Position numbers and translations under genes: made by a program. DNA of 64,000 bases from Arthrobacter sp. efr-133-TYG-118. GTDB lineage: Bacteria > Actinomycetota > Actinomycetes > Actinomycetales > Micrococcaceae. Below, piece after piece: positions 41,523 through 50,069 of this stretch (within the stretch, counting starts at the first letter, position 1; each line of letters opens with the position of its first letter). The stretch spans positions 310,001-374,000 of the forward strand of contig NZ_JARVRH010000010.1 in assembly GCF_030209755.1 (NCBI RefSeq), in the 5' to 3' direction. Below the pieces are notes generated by a model. That model was not told the origin of the DNA. It saw only the letters and a program-made list of their open reading frames with translations, and ran no database searches.

Positions 41523-42839
41523 TCAGCGGTAGGTGGTGAGGAAGCCCTCGCCGGTATTGGTCGTGCTGTTCGAGCGCACGTCCTTCAGATCGACGTCGAG
41601 CTTCAGCAGCTCGAGCAGCAGCGACCCCTGGTACTGCGCCTTGTTCGTCGCGTAGTCCTGGTACGCCTGTGAGAGGTTGTTCATCGCGGTGGTGAGCGGG
41701 CGCATGGTCACATCCGAGGTCCGGTAGTCCTTCGTCAGGCTCTTGCCGTTCGAGAGCGTCCACTGGATGTCGTTGATCCCGTTGGACGCGCTGGCGTTCG
41801 TACCCTGGGTCTCCGCGGCCTTGGCCTGCAGGAACTCGATGTAGCTCTTGCCCTTTGGCACGATCCCGTCCAGGTAGCCGTCGTATACGTTCCCCGAGCG
41901 CCAGTCGAAGTTGAACCCGCCCCGCACGACGTTCTTGGCATAAAGCGCCAGCGTCGACGTCTTGTCTTTGGTCTCCGACGCACGGTGCCCGGAGATCTCA
42001 TCGCCTGCAACGATCGTCGGCACGGTCGGCGGGCGCAGGAACAGGCCGTCGACCTTGGTCGTGGCCAGATCGTCCGTGTACGAGGAGATCTGCGTCAGAT
42101 TCGTACGCATTTCGGCGAGCTTGGTGTCCAGCGCCGTACGGGCGGCGTTCTCCTTGCTCTTGAGTGCAATCTCGTAGAAGGCCCGCGCCGGATCGAAGTT
42201 CGCAGCATCAAGCGTGGCCAGAGGCTTCGTCCCGGTCGCGCCCGGGTTGATGAAGACCCGCCACTGGTCGAACTTGGCGAACGACGCATCGCCGACTACA
42301 TCTTCATTGCGCGCACCGGAGGCCTGCTGCTGGCTGAACGTGAGCTCGGCCTTCGCCCTCAGCGTGAGGTTCAGCACCTGCTGCTCGAACGGCTGCTTCG
42401 CCTCGAGCAGCACTCCCACGTATCCGGTCGATCCGAAGACGTAGAACGAGCCGGAGACCCCCGAGGTCGCCAGCTTCTCCGACTTGAGCTGCTCGTTCGA
42501 GCCCAGCAGGAACGCCTGGTAGTCGGAAGCGTTGTAGCTGATCTTCGCCCGGTCGTCGAAGTGCATCATCACCAGCGTCTTGTTCTTCAGCTGGTTCGTG
42601 TAGACCCCATCAACGTTGCCCTTGAGCTGCGTCTTGGAGGTGGTGAAGGTAGGCGTCCACAACGCCGTGTCGGCCAGCTGCGCACGCCCGGCCACGAACG
42701 CGGAAGCGCCAGAGGTCGTCAGCACGAGCAGCCCGGCGAGCGAGAGCACGCCGAAGAAGAGGCCGAAGCGTTCGATGGCGTGGTGCGAGTCGAGCTTGAA
42801 AGTCTTCGTGAACGTGGTGAGTCGGTCCTTGATACTCAT
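41523..42839 (-). CDS. secreted or anchored conjugation protein, one TM (438 aa)
   Basis: 438 residues with one N-terminal membrane helix (about 24-48, FGLFFGVLSLAGLLVLTTSGAS) and a large extracellular domain without a known family (many aromatic-Asp strands, and repeated helical NLTLRAKAEL-like stretches). The helix could be a signal anchor. In position it lies between the pilin-like gene and the wall hydrolase, so it is probably a structural mating-channel protein. No lipobox or sortase motif is visible. Confidence 0.65.
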   Translation of the reverse strand: MSIKDRLTTFTKTFKLDSHHAIERFGLFFGVLSLAGLLVLTTSGASAFVAGRAQLADTALWTPTFTTSKTQLKGNVDGVYTNQLKNKTLVMMHFDDRAKISYNASDYQAFLLGSNEQLKSEKLATSGVSGSFYVFGSTGYVGVLLEAKQPFEQQVLNLTLRAKAELTFSQQQASGARNEDVVGDASFAKFDQWRVFINPGATGTKPLATLDAANFDPARAFYEIALKSKENAARTALDTKLAEMRTNLTQISSYTDDLATTKVDGLFLRPPTVPTIVAGDEISGHRASETKDKTSTLALYAKNVVRGGFNFDWRSGNVYDGYLDGIVPKGKSYIEFLQAKAAETQGTNASASNGINDIQWTLSNGKSLTKDYRTSDVTMRPLTTAMNNLSQAYQDYATNKAQYQGSLLLELLKLDVDLKDVRSNSTTNTGEGFLTTYR

Positions 42840-42958
42840 GGTCTGTGTCCTGTGTCTTCATCTGTCTGCCGATGGGAACGTGAGCTGTGCCGACGCGAAG
42901 GACCGGGTCGGCAGGGCGGATCGCCCAGGCCGCCCGGTCCTGTGGTCGCGTTCTACGG

Positions 42959-43390
42959 TCAGCGTGCGGGGGAGCCGGGAAGCCCCGGGATCCCGCCGGT
43001 ATTCGTCGCGTCTCCCCACGGCTGGACGATGATGGTGCCGCCGTTGCCGAGCTGCTCGATCGTGGTCTGGCCGCCCGAACCGACCGTGCTGATGAGCGTC
43101 CAGCCGCCGGTGCCCAACGCGCCGCCGACAAGGATGAGCAGCAGGATCTGACCCCAGCCATGCTGGCCACCCGACTGCTGGTTGCCCATGAGCTTCTTGA
43201 CCAGGAGCACGCCGCCCCAGATCAGGCCTGCCACGCCGAGCAACATCAGGAGCAGACCACCCACGGTCTGAATCCAGGTCTTGGCGTTGGTCAGAAGGTT
43301 CTTGATGTCCCAGGCTGCGGTCACGTCACCCGGGAGAGTGGATTCTGCGTGAACCAGCGACATGGTCGCGGCCTCGTAGATTCGATTCAT
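42959..43390 (-). CDS. VirB2-like pilin or channel protein (143 aa)
   Basis: Start set at MNRIYEAATMSLVH (43390; GAGGGGA upstream). 143 residues: two hydrophobic helices (about 43-65, TVGGLLLMLLGVAGLIWGGVLL; and 75-97, ILLLILVGGALGTGGWTLI) joined by a short basic loop (KKLMGNQQSG), with an Asn/Thr/Gly-rich C-terminus. This two-helix hairpin is the VirB2/PrgF/TcpD-type pilin layout. It is the first gene of the long minus-strand channel operon and is preceded by a palindromic promoter region. Confidence 0.6.
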   Translation of the reverse strand: MNRIYEAATMSLVHAESTLPGDVTAAWDIKNLLTNAKTWIQTVGGLLLMLLGVAGLIWGGVLLVKKLMGNQQSGGQHGWGQILLLILVGGALGTGGWTLISTVGSGGQTTIEQLGNGGTIIVQPWGDATNTGGIPGLPGSPAR

Positions 43391-43454
43391 TGCTTGTCCC
43401 CTCGTCTTTCGGTCTACAATCCGGCGGGCGCGCGGACTCATTGAAGGCTCCTAC

Positions 43455-43486
43455 ATGAATAGTCTATCGACTCATGAACTATTCAT
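43455..43486. promoter_or_regulatory. inverted repeat operator/promoter before the channel operon
   Basis: ATGAATAGT (43455-43463) and ACTATTCAT (43478-43486) are perfect 9-bp inverted arms with a 14-base spacer; on the minus strand TCGATAGACT sits inside and offers a TAGACT -10. It lies 65 bases before the pilin-like start and about 350 bases from the XRE regulator gene, which could bind it. The rest of 43487-43830 holds no gene I can support. Confidence 0.5.
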
Positions 43487-43830
43487 CCACTCGAATCGCT
43501 ATCGAATGGTTGCGAGCTATCGCGCACCCTTGCCGGACTTGCCCTGCAGGCGACTCGACAGGATGTACTGACACGCTCGGTACGCTGGTCCCTGATGCCG
43601 GCAAGGATTCCTCCGTGGTCTCTATCGCGCCACTAGGTCTGACGATTCACTGACGCGCGAGACAGGACTTTGCTCGCCATTCGTGTGCGAGTCGCCGTTT
43701 TCCCTCAAAAACGAGGCAAATCTGGCGCATACAATCACTGTGGATACCGCAGACCCGTGCCGGTATCGTGCGCTGCGCGCAGATGCGCAATTGCGTCGAC
43801 CGCCTGAGACCGAGCCATGAGGACCCCGAC

Positions 43831-44253
43831 ATGAATGCACTGCCGTCCGACATCTTCGCCCGCCGCCTACGAGCAGAGCGCGAACGACAGGCTATGAGCC
43901 AGGTCGAGCTGGCGCGCCGGATGGCTACCATCCTTGGCGCGAACGTAGACCCGACGGCGATCACACGGATCGAGCAGCAGACCCGGTCCGTTCGCCTCGA
44001 CGAAGCCGTAGCCATGGCCACAATCCTGGAGGTGCCTCTTTCCTCACTCGTCGTCGACAACGACGCTGAGGAGAGTGAAGCGCTCCTGCAGCGGTATCTG
44101 GCCGATCTTGCGGCCGCCCACCATCAATGGGAGCAGACGCGTCAGGAGATCGGACGGCTCACCCGGATCGTTCAGTCGCTCACCGGCGGTTACAAGTTGC
44201 TGCACCCTGAAGCCACCGCCGAGCATGCCGAACAGCAGGACGACAAGGCCTGA
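43831..44253 (+). CDS. XRE-family transcriptional regulator
   Basis: 140 residues from ATG 43831; the longer frame has a poor start. The N-terminal helix-turn-helix reads FARRLRAERERQAMSQVELARRMATILG, then ITRIEQQTRSVRLDEAVAMATIL, the Cro/C1-type XRE pattern. A helical C-terminus (about 75-125) probably dimerises. It faces away from the pilin-like gene across a 440-base region with an inverted repeat, so it probably controls transfer genes and its own promoter. It is tightly adjacent (26 bases) to the recombinase gene end. Confidence 0.85.
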   Translation: MNALPSDIFARRLRAERERQAMSQVELARRMATILGANVDPTAITRIEQQTRSVRLDEAVAMATILEVPLSSLVVDNDAEESEALLQRYLADLAAAHHQWEQTRQEIGRLTRIVQSLTGGYKLLHPEATAEHAEQQDDKA

Positions 44254-44279
44254 CTTCGAGGGCCGTGTGCTCCGGGGCT

Positions 44280-45440
44280 TCAGAGCCCGAGACGCATAAC
44301 GCTGTTGCGTGCCGCGGGGTTGAACTCGCGATCGTAGACGTTCACAGTCTCGGCCTTCCGCCAGCGACCGGCGCGCATGATTTCTTCGGTGCTCGCACCG
44401 TTGCGCCTGGCCTGCGTCACGTGCCCCGCACGCAGCGAGTGAAACCCGTACGCCGAGGGATTCATCCCGGCCTCTGCCATCCGCGCGAGCAACATCGTAT
44501 GCAACGCATCGCCGGTGACACTTTGCTCGTGGATCCGGGCACTCTTGCGGTTTCTATAGGTCGCCCTCAGCAAGGGAGCATCTGACATCAGATCTGCGCT
44601 GCTGATGAGCCCTGGGCCGGTTCCGGCCTTTCCGCACACGTGCTCTTCAAGCTGGTAGGCGAACAGCAGCGTCATGGTCTGCCGACGATCGACTGCGTTC
44701 TTAAGCGCGACCCAGCGATGCACCGCACACGGTGCACACGTCGACGGTGTCTCGCCATAGGGCAGCACAACGACGTCGGGCAGAGTGTTGTCCTGATCGG
44801 CCTTCGATGCACCGACGTGAACATGCACGCCATCGAGCCGGTGCAGTGCGACGCTGTTCAGCTGAAGCCCTGCAGCTTCACTGCGACGAAGCGCGCCGGC
44901 GAAGCCAAGCCAGATCGCCAATGTGTCTCGTGCGGCCGAGACGCCGGCAGGATATACGTCGTGCTCCATCGAGCCGATGATTCGCAAGACGTCGTCCAGA
45001 AGCAACGGTCGCTTCCGTTCCGGCCGCACGGCACGCAGTTTCGCCAGGCCGCGAACCAGGCCGCTCACGCCACGGTGACCGGTTGGATCGAGCACTCCGT
45101 CGCGCAGATGCCGGTCCGCAACACCAGCGAGGCGCTGGCGGATCGTCGCGACGGAGAATCGGGGGAGACCGTGCTCGTCCAGCTGCATCGACATCCAAGC
45201 GACGTACCACCGCACGGTCTCCGGATGTGCCGGGAGCGGTTCCAAACTGTGCGCATCGCAGAACTCCTCGAAGGACCGCCACGCCGATTCATAGGCGCGA
45301 CGCGTATTGGCCGAGAGAGTGTGTGTTTCCAAATCCAGTGAGACAGCCTCGAGCTCCCGCAGCTCATCATTGATCTCCGGCTCGAGAACCGCATCCGGAG
45401 CCTCCACTGCTGCCAGTCGTACTGGTGAACCACCCATCAC
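44280..45440 (-). CDS. tyrosine recombinase (site-specific)
   Basis: 386 residues. N-terminal core-binding domain (ANTRRAYESAWRSFEEFC), catalytic residues R185 (GALRRSE), K213, H334-x-x-R337 (HSLRAGH), W360 (AGRWR) and Y369 (VNVYDRE), all present, so it should be active. A CAPCAV motif (235-240) lies in the catalytic domain. The start may be the second Met. It is divergent from the 281-residue gene, with a nested inverted repeat between them, an arrangement like TnpS/TnpT resolution modules and unlike a typical phage integrase with an excisionase. Function: integration/excision or resolution of element dimers. Confidence 0.85.
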   Translation of the reverse strand: MMGGSPVRLAAVEAPDAVLEPEINDELRELEAVSLDLETHTLSANTRRAYESAWRSFEEFCDAHSLEPLPAHPETVRWYVAWMSMQLDEHGLPRFSVATIRQRLAGVADRHLRDGVLDPTGHRGVSGLVRGLAKLRAVRPERKRPLLLDDVLRIIGSMEHDVYPAGVSAARDTLAIWLGFAGALRRSEAAGLQLNSVALHRLDGVHVHVGASKADQDNTLPDVVVLPYGETPSTCAPCAVHRWVALKNAVDRRQTMTLLFAYQLEEHVCGKAGTGPGLISSADLMSDAPLLRATYRNRKSARIHEQSVTGDALHTMLLARMAEAGMNPSAYGFHSLRAGHVTQARRNGASTEEIMRAGRWRKAETVNVYDREFNPAARNSVMRLGL

Positions 45441-45456
45441 TCCAGTGTGCAGAAGA

Positions 45457-45523
45457 CGAGGGCAAATTAATAGCGGGTCCCTGATAAGGGCTCTTATCAG
45501 GGCATGGACGAGGTTTGCCCTCG
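45457..45523. repeat. 67-bp nested inverted repeat; candidate recombination site
   Basis: Inner arms CCCTGATAAG (45479-45488) and CTTATCAGGG (45493-45502) around GGCT, and outer arms CGAGGGCAAA (45457-45466) and TTTGCCCTCG (45514-45523), have almost the same centre (45490.5 and 45490). Located 17 bases beyond the recombinase start codon in the divergent gap. Both dyads may be protein sites, for recombinase core and helper, or operators. Confidence 0.65.
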
Positions 45524-45639
45524 CGTGACGCGATGGTTGTCGAGTTGCTCACTCCGAGTGCATGCCCATGCATGCGGAAGCTGATTTATGCAGCCAATAA
45601 TCAGTAGCGCGCCCAGCACCCGGTGGGACAATCAAGAGG

Positions 45640-46485
45640 GTGACGACTGCCTTGCCCGACCTCTGGACCGACTGGTGCTCTGTCGCGGGCAAGCCCGCCG
45701 AACGGGTCGACGCCGCAGCCCTCGCTTTGTTCTCCCGACAGGCCGGAGCCTCCCAAGCTGTACTGGCGTCGCTGCGCAGAATGATCAGTCCGAAACCGGT
45801 CGTCGCCCCGGCCTGGCCCCGCGCCCATTGGGACGACCCCGAATCGCTCCGCCGGCTCGTGAAGCGCGCCACCGTCCATGTCCAGGACCCCGCGACCCAC
45901 TGGGTGTTCCGTCTGCGCCTGCGGCGGATGCTCTTCGCCGCGGTACTGATCGCGCCGCCCAGGCACGGGGGACTGGGTCTGGACCGGGCGGGCGCACTAG
46001 GGCTTCGCCACGACGGGATGAAACAGCTGCGCCCACGCATCGGCATCGCCCCCGATCCACAGTCATGCCCTGCATGCGCCGTGTGGTCTTGGCTTGAAGT
46101 AGTCGGTACCTACAACGGATGGTCACAGGGGGCCGTCCGCGCCCTGGGCCACCGCCGCGACGAGGCGGGTGGGGAGCACAGGCATCTGCTGCCCGACGCC
46201 AGCCCCGACTGGCACCTCTGCGTCGGCATGCTGCCCGCCGTCGACCGCTGGGGCTGGATCGACTCCTACTCCTCGATGCACCCCTCCTCGCTGTCCGCGG
46301 TCATCAGCGCCATGAGCTTGGTGCTCGAAGGGCCCGAGCCGGTCCCGGCCCCGGTGCCCCAGCCGCGCCCGATCGGCCAGATCAGCCCGAGCCGCAAGAT
46401 ATCGCGGGAGGAAGAGCGGAGGATTCTCGCCAGGGCCGACGAGCTCACTGCTCGTGTCGCCAAGATCCTCCGCGAGTACGGCTGA
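45640..46485 (+). CDS. recombinase-associated protein, 281 aa
   Basis: 281 residues, no recognised family. It carries SCPACAVWSWLEV (around 140-152), close to the CAPCAVHRWVAL of the adjacent tyrosine recombinase, and an Arg-rich segment (LRRMLFAAVLIAPPRHGG) at the place of the recombinase Arg motif, so it may be a distant, catalytically dead recombinase-like partner. No catalytic Tyr context is seen. The C-terminal 60 residues are Pro-rich then helical. Divergence from the recombinase across a shared site suggests a helper such as TnpT of Tn4651-type systems. Confidence 0.65.
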   Translation: MTTALPDLWTDWCSVAGKPAERVDAAALALFSRQAGASQAVLASLRRMISPKPVVAPAWPRAHWDDPESLRRLVKRATVHVQDPATHWVFRLRLRRMLFAAVLIAPPRHGGLGLDRAGALGLRHDGMKQLRPRIGIAPDPQSCPACAVWSWLEVVGTYNGWSQGAVRALGHRRDEAGGEHRHLLPDASPDWHLCVGMLPAVDRWGWIDSYSSMHPSSLSAVISAMSLVLEGPEPVPAPVPQPRPIGQISPSRKISREEERRILARADELTARVAKILREYG

Positions 46486-46489
46486 ACGA

Positions 46490-47230
46490 TAAAGTCGTTC
46501 CTGTGGGATTCAACTGGGAGCAGGTCCTCGAGACCACTGACGTTGGCCTCTCCGACGCCTACGACGAACAGGCGTCGCGCTGTACCAAGACTATCTGCGA
46601 TCAGCACCGCCGGGATCGCCCGTCGACCTGGGCGGTCGATGTACGGCGAGTGGGTCACGATGATCTTCTGGTTGCCCGCACTGCTCAGGAGATCTGCCGC
46701 CGTCCGCTGGCTGGTGGGCCGCGAGCTCCTCGTTGAACTGATCAAGGAGGGCCTTCAAGCCGTCCTCGCTGGTGCCGAGGTCTGCGGCTGCCAGGAGTGT
46801 GCGGGCCCTCCATCATTGATGCGCCGCGCGTTGCCCTCAAGTAGCGCCAGCCGAAGGCCTCAAGCTGATGGCGGCTCGGCCCTCGTTCATGGCCGCTCTC
46901 CGCAAAAACACCGGCGTATCGACACCGCTTCGTCGTCCTCGGGATCGGGCTCGACCACCATCTGGACCCAGAGGTACTCGCTGACCTGGTCCTCGGCGAT
47001 GCTGATCTCCGACGGGAAAAGACGACGGCTCTCGTCAGTGAATCCCGATCACCAGGCGTTGACCACGAGAGGCTGCTCCTGGTCGCGCAGGTCGCTGCAT
47101 TCACGGAACGCCGCGAAGGGCGACAGCCCGGGTCTCACGCCCCGCTCCAGCGAAGAACTGGACTCGAGCCACAGAGCATCAGTCCCTTCGAGATAATCTG
47201 GTGCGTCCCCCGGTCGCCGGTTGCCAGGCA
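46490..47230 (-). pseudogene. decayed ATPase gene (OLD/AAA-like)
   Basis: No continuous frame, but on the minus strand coding-like pieces follow in different frames: DALWLESSSSLERGVRPG... with RECSDLRDQEQPLVVNAW, a stop, then SRRLFPSEISIAEDQVSEYL, then AAADLGTSEDGLKALLDQF, and SSAGNQKIIVTHSPYID with AVLIADSLG and GLEDLLP. The IIVTHSP segment resembles the conserved C-terminal motif of OLD/AAA-type ATPases. Several frameshifts and stops mean it is dead. It marks a boundary between the recombinase module and the restriction operon. Confidence 0.55.
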
Positions 47231-47355
47231 ATGTCCCAGCCCACGACTACGATTCGTAGGAGAGATATAGCTGGGCGAATCGTTCAGCGCTCACCTTGTC
47301 ATGTCCGCTTGACGTCGGACATGACCTATCAGCAACGAGCAAAGGCATCAACTTA

Positions 47356-48870
47356 GTGACAATCACCCAGCAGGAGCTCGAGTCCCGTCTGTGGGACGCA
47401 GCCAATGCACTGCGCGGCCCTGTCGATCCGGCCGACTTCAAGACATACGTTTTTCCCATGCTCTTCTGGAAGTGGGTCTCGGACACTTGGGTGCACGAGC
47501 ACGACGCCGCGCTCGACGAGTACGGTGACGACCTCGACGACGAGATTGAGGCCGACTTCCATCGGTTCGAGATGCCGGAGGGCACACTGTGGTCGGAGAC
47601 CACGACGAAGGTCAAGAACCTCGGTGCCGAGATCGCCCGAACGTTCCAGCGGATCGAGAAGGCCAACCCGCGCTCACTCGCAGGGGTGTTCGGCGACGCG
47701 TCGTGGGGCAACAAGGAACGCATTCCCGAGTCGGCGCTGCTGGGGCTCATCAAGGCGTTCAACCAGATCCGCCTCGATCCGTCGACTGTCTCCCACGACC
47801 TGCTTGGCGCGGGCTACGAGTACCTGCTGAAGAACTTCGCCGACGAGTCCGGGAAAAAGGCGGGGGAGTTCTTCACGCCCCGTGCAGTGGTGAACCTGCT
47901 GGTCGCGATCCTCCAGCCGGAACCGGGCGAGTCCGTCTACGACCCGACCTGCGGCTCTGGCGGGATGCTCGTCGCTACCATCAATCAGCTGCGCGACGCG
48001 GGTATGGACCACCGCACATTGCGGGTATACGGCCAGGAGATCAACCTGACGACATCCTCGATCGCCCGGATGAACCTGTTCCTGCACGAGATCGAGGACT
48101 TCGACATCAAGCGCGGGGACACGCTTCGTGCGCCAGCATTCAAGGACACCAGCGGTGCAGTGCGCCAGTTCGACGCCGTGATCGCCAATCCGCCATTCTC
48201 GCTGTCGAACTGGGGAGCCGAGCGTTGGGCGTCCGATCCACGTGCGATCTGTGGTGTGCCGCCGGCGAAGAACGGCGACCTAGCCTTCGTGCAACACATG
48301 GTCTCGTCGATGAACCCTGGCACCGGTCGAGTCGGCGTAGTTATGCCTCACGGGGTGCTGTTCCGTGGTGGTGCAGAGGCAAAGATCCGGCAGTGCCTGA
48401 TCGAGAAAGACCTCCTAGAAGCTGTGGTCGGTTTGCCACCGAACCTGTTCTATTCGACCTCGATCCCTGCATGCCTGCTGATCTTCCGTGACCAGAAAAG
48501 CCCCGAACACAAGGACCATGTACTCTTCATCGACGGCTCGGCGCGGTTTGACAAGGGTAAGAACCAGAACGTAATGGCTGAGCACCACGTCAAGGCACTT
48601 GTTAATGCCTACCGCACCGGTGAGGCCCCCGACGGCGAGGACGGTTCGGAGGTCCGTCTCGTGCCGTTCGAGGAGATCGAGGAGAACGGCTTCGACCTGA
48701 ACATCGGCCGATACATTAAGGTCGCAGCCGAGGAGACCGCCGACCTCGGCACCGCGCTCGTCGCATACGCTGACGCTCGGCAGAGACGGATCGAGACCGA
48801 AAAGGCGATGTTCGAGGGCCTGGTGGCGGCAGGGATCGACCTGAGCATTTTCGAGGTGCCTGGTGAGTGA
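47356..48870 (+). CDS. hsdM: type I restriction-modification methyltransferase subunit
   Basis: 504 residues from GTG 47356 (AAAGG upstream); an upstream TTG frame is possible. The N-terminal helical domain (QQELESRLWDAANALRG) is typical of HsdM. Motif I for AdoMet is DPTCGSGG (196-203) and motif IV is NPPF (278-281), the N6-adenine methylase set. The C-terminus interacts with HsdS. It overlaps hsdS by eight bases. Function: methylates the host target and, with HsdR and HsdS, forms the restriction complex. Confidence 0.95.
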   Translation: MTITQQELESRLWDAANALRGPVDPADFKTYVFPMLFWKWVSDTWVHEHDAALDEYGDDLDDEIEADFHRFEMPEGTLWSETTTKVKNLGAEIARTFQRIEKANPRSLAGVFGDASWGNKERIPESALLGLIKAFNQIRLDPSTVSHDLLGAGYEYLLKNFADESGKKAGEFFTPRAVVNLLVAILQPEPGESVYDPTCGSGGMLVATINQLRDAGMDHRTLRVYGQEINLTTSSIARMNLFLHEIEDFDIKRGDTLRAPAFKDTSGAVRQFDAVIANPPFSLSNWGAERWASDPRAICGVPPAKNGDLAFVQHMVSSMNPGTGRVGVVMPHGVLFRGGAEAKIRQCLIEKDLLEAVVGLPPNLFYSTSIPACLLIFRDQKSPEHKDHVLFIDGSARFDKGKNQNVMAEHHVKALVNAYRTGEAPDGEDGSEVRLVPFEEIEENGFDLNIGRYIKVAAEETADLGTALVAYADARQRRIETEKAMFEGLVAAGIDLSIFEVPGE

Positions 48871-50068
48871 ATGGGGGAAGGGGACGCTCAATGACGTTCT
48901 CGTGGAGGTGGATGTCCGGAACACGGATGAGTCCATCTCCCTCGTTCTGTCAGTCACAGAGGGTCGTGGGATCGTCCCGCAGGCAGAGGTCTTCAAGAAG
49001 CGCATCGCGACGGACGACACCACCAACTATAAGGTCGTCCAGCCGCTCGACATCGCCTGGAATCCGTATCTGCTGTGGACCGGTGCCGTTGGGCAGTGGC
49101 TGCGCAGAGCGCCAGGTGTCACGTCGCCGATCTACCCGATCTACCGGGCTCGGCCAGATCAGGATGGCCGCTATTGGGGCTTGCTTCTCAAGAGTGGATT
49201 GCTCACGCCCTACTTCGATAGCACCGCGGTGGGCTCGATTCAGCGTCGACGACGAACGACGCGTCCTGTGTTCCAGGCGGCATCTGTGTCGATTCCTCCT
49301 CTCGCTGACCAGCGCCGCATTGTCGACGTCATGGCCGCGGTGGACGCGCAGATCGAGGCGCTGGGGGCCGAGGTCGTTGCGGCGACACGAATACTCGACG
49401 CCCTTCGTGCCGATGTGCCTGAGGCCGAGGAAGTGCCTATCGCATCAGTAGTAGACGGCATCGACAGTGGTAAGAGCGTTCAGACCAAGGGGGAGGCACC
49501 GATACATGGCAAGGCACGAGTCCTGAAGTTGAGTGCAGTGCAGCTCGGCCAGTTCGATGCCAACGAAGCAAAGAGACTCGATGATCCTTCTGGGTACACG
49601 AAGACTCACCTTGTGGACGAGGGAGATCTGCTGATCACGCGATCGAATACACCCGAGCGCGTCGGCTATGTTGCAGTCGCCTTTGATGTGCCGCCAGACA
49701 CCTACCTCCCTGATCTGATTTGGCGAATCCGTCCAGACGAGTCACGGTGTCTAGCCTCCTACCTGGCGCATCTGTTGTCATCTGCCGAAATGAGGTCCCG
49801 TATCACGGCTTCGGCGTCAGGCACGAGCTCTTCTATGCAGAAGATCAACAAGAAAGGCTTCGGGGCTATCAGGGTTCCTATTCCCGACACGATCACAGCG
49901 CAGGAGGCCTACATAACGAAGTGTGACTCGTTGATTGACGCCATCCGCGCACTCAAAGCAGAGCTTGCTCATCTCCGCACCTTCGGCTCCGCCCTCCTGA
50001 CTACGCTCCTGAACCAGGAGATCGAGATCCCTGAGTCGTACGACTCCTTCCTTGAGAGGACAGCCTGA
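48863..50068 (+). CDS. hsdS: type I restriction-modification specificity subunit
   Basis: 401 residues with a GTG start overlapping hsdM. Two target-recognition domains separated by a central conserved helix: the first ends SIPPLADQRRIVDVMAAVDAQIEAL, the usual HsdS spacer helix, and the second ends around PIPDTITAQEAYITKCDSLIDAIRALK. The first TRD begins directly at the N-terminus (MSEWGKGTLNDV). The two TRDs should read a bipartite site; the exact target cannot be deduced. Confidence 0.9.
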   Translation: MSEWGKGTLNDVLVEVDVRNTDESISLVLSVTEGRGIVPQAEVFKKRIATDDTTNYKVVQPLDIAWNPYLLWTGAVGQWLRRAPGVTSPIYPIYRARPDQDGRYWGLLLKSGLLTPYFDSTAVGSIQRRRRTTRPVFQAASVSIPPLADQRRIVDVMAAVDAQIEALGAEVVAATRILDALRADVPEAEEVPIASVVDGIDSGKSVQTKGEAPIHGKARVLKLSAVQLGQFDANEAKRLDDPSGYTKTHLVDEGDLLITRSNTPERVGYVAVAFDVPPDTYLPDLIWRIRPDESRCLASYLAHLLSSAEMRSRITASASGTSSSMQKINKKGFGAIRVPIPDTITAQEAYITKCDSLIDAIRALKAELAHLRTFGSALLTTLLNQEIEIPESYDSFLERTA

Positions 50069-50069
50069 C

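Noticed and set aside
1..43400. VirB4-type ATPase of the mating channel
   Set aside because: Looked for a second TraC/VirB4-like P-loop ATPase; the remaining P-loop proteins are MoxR, Clp-like, helicase and VirD4-like. It may lie beyond the left edge.
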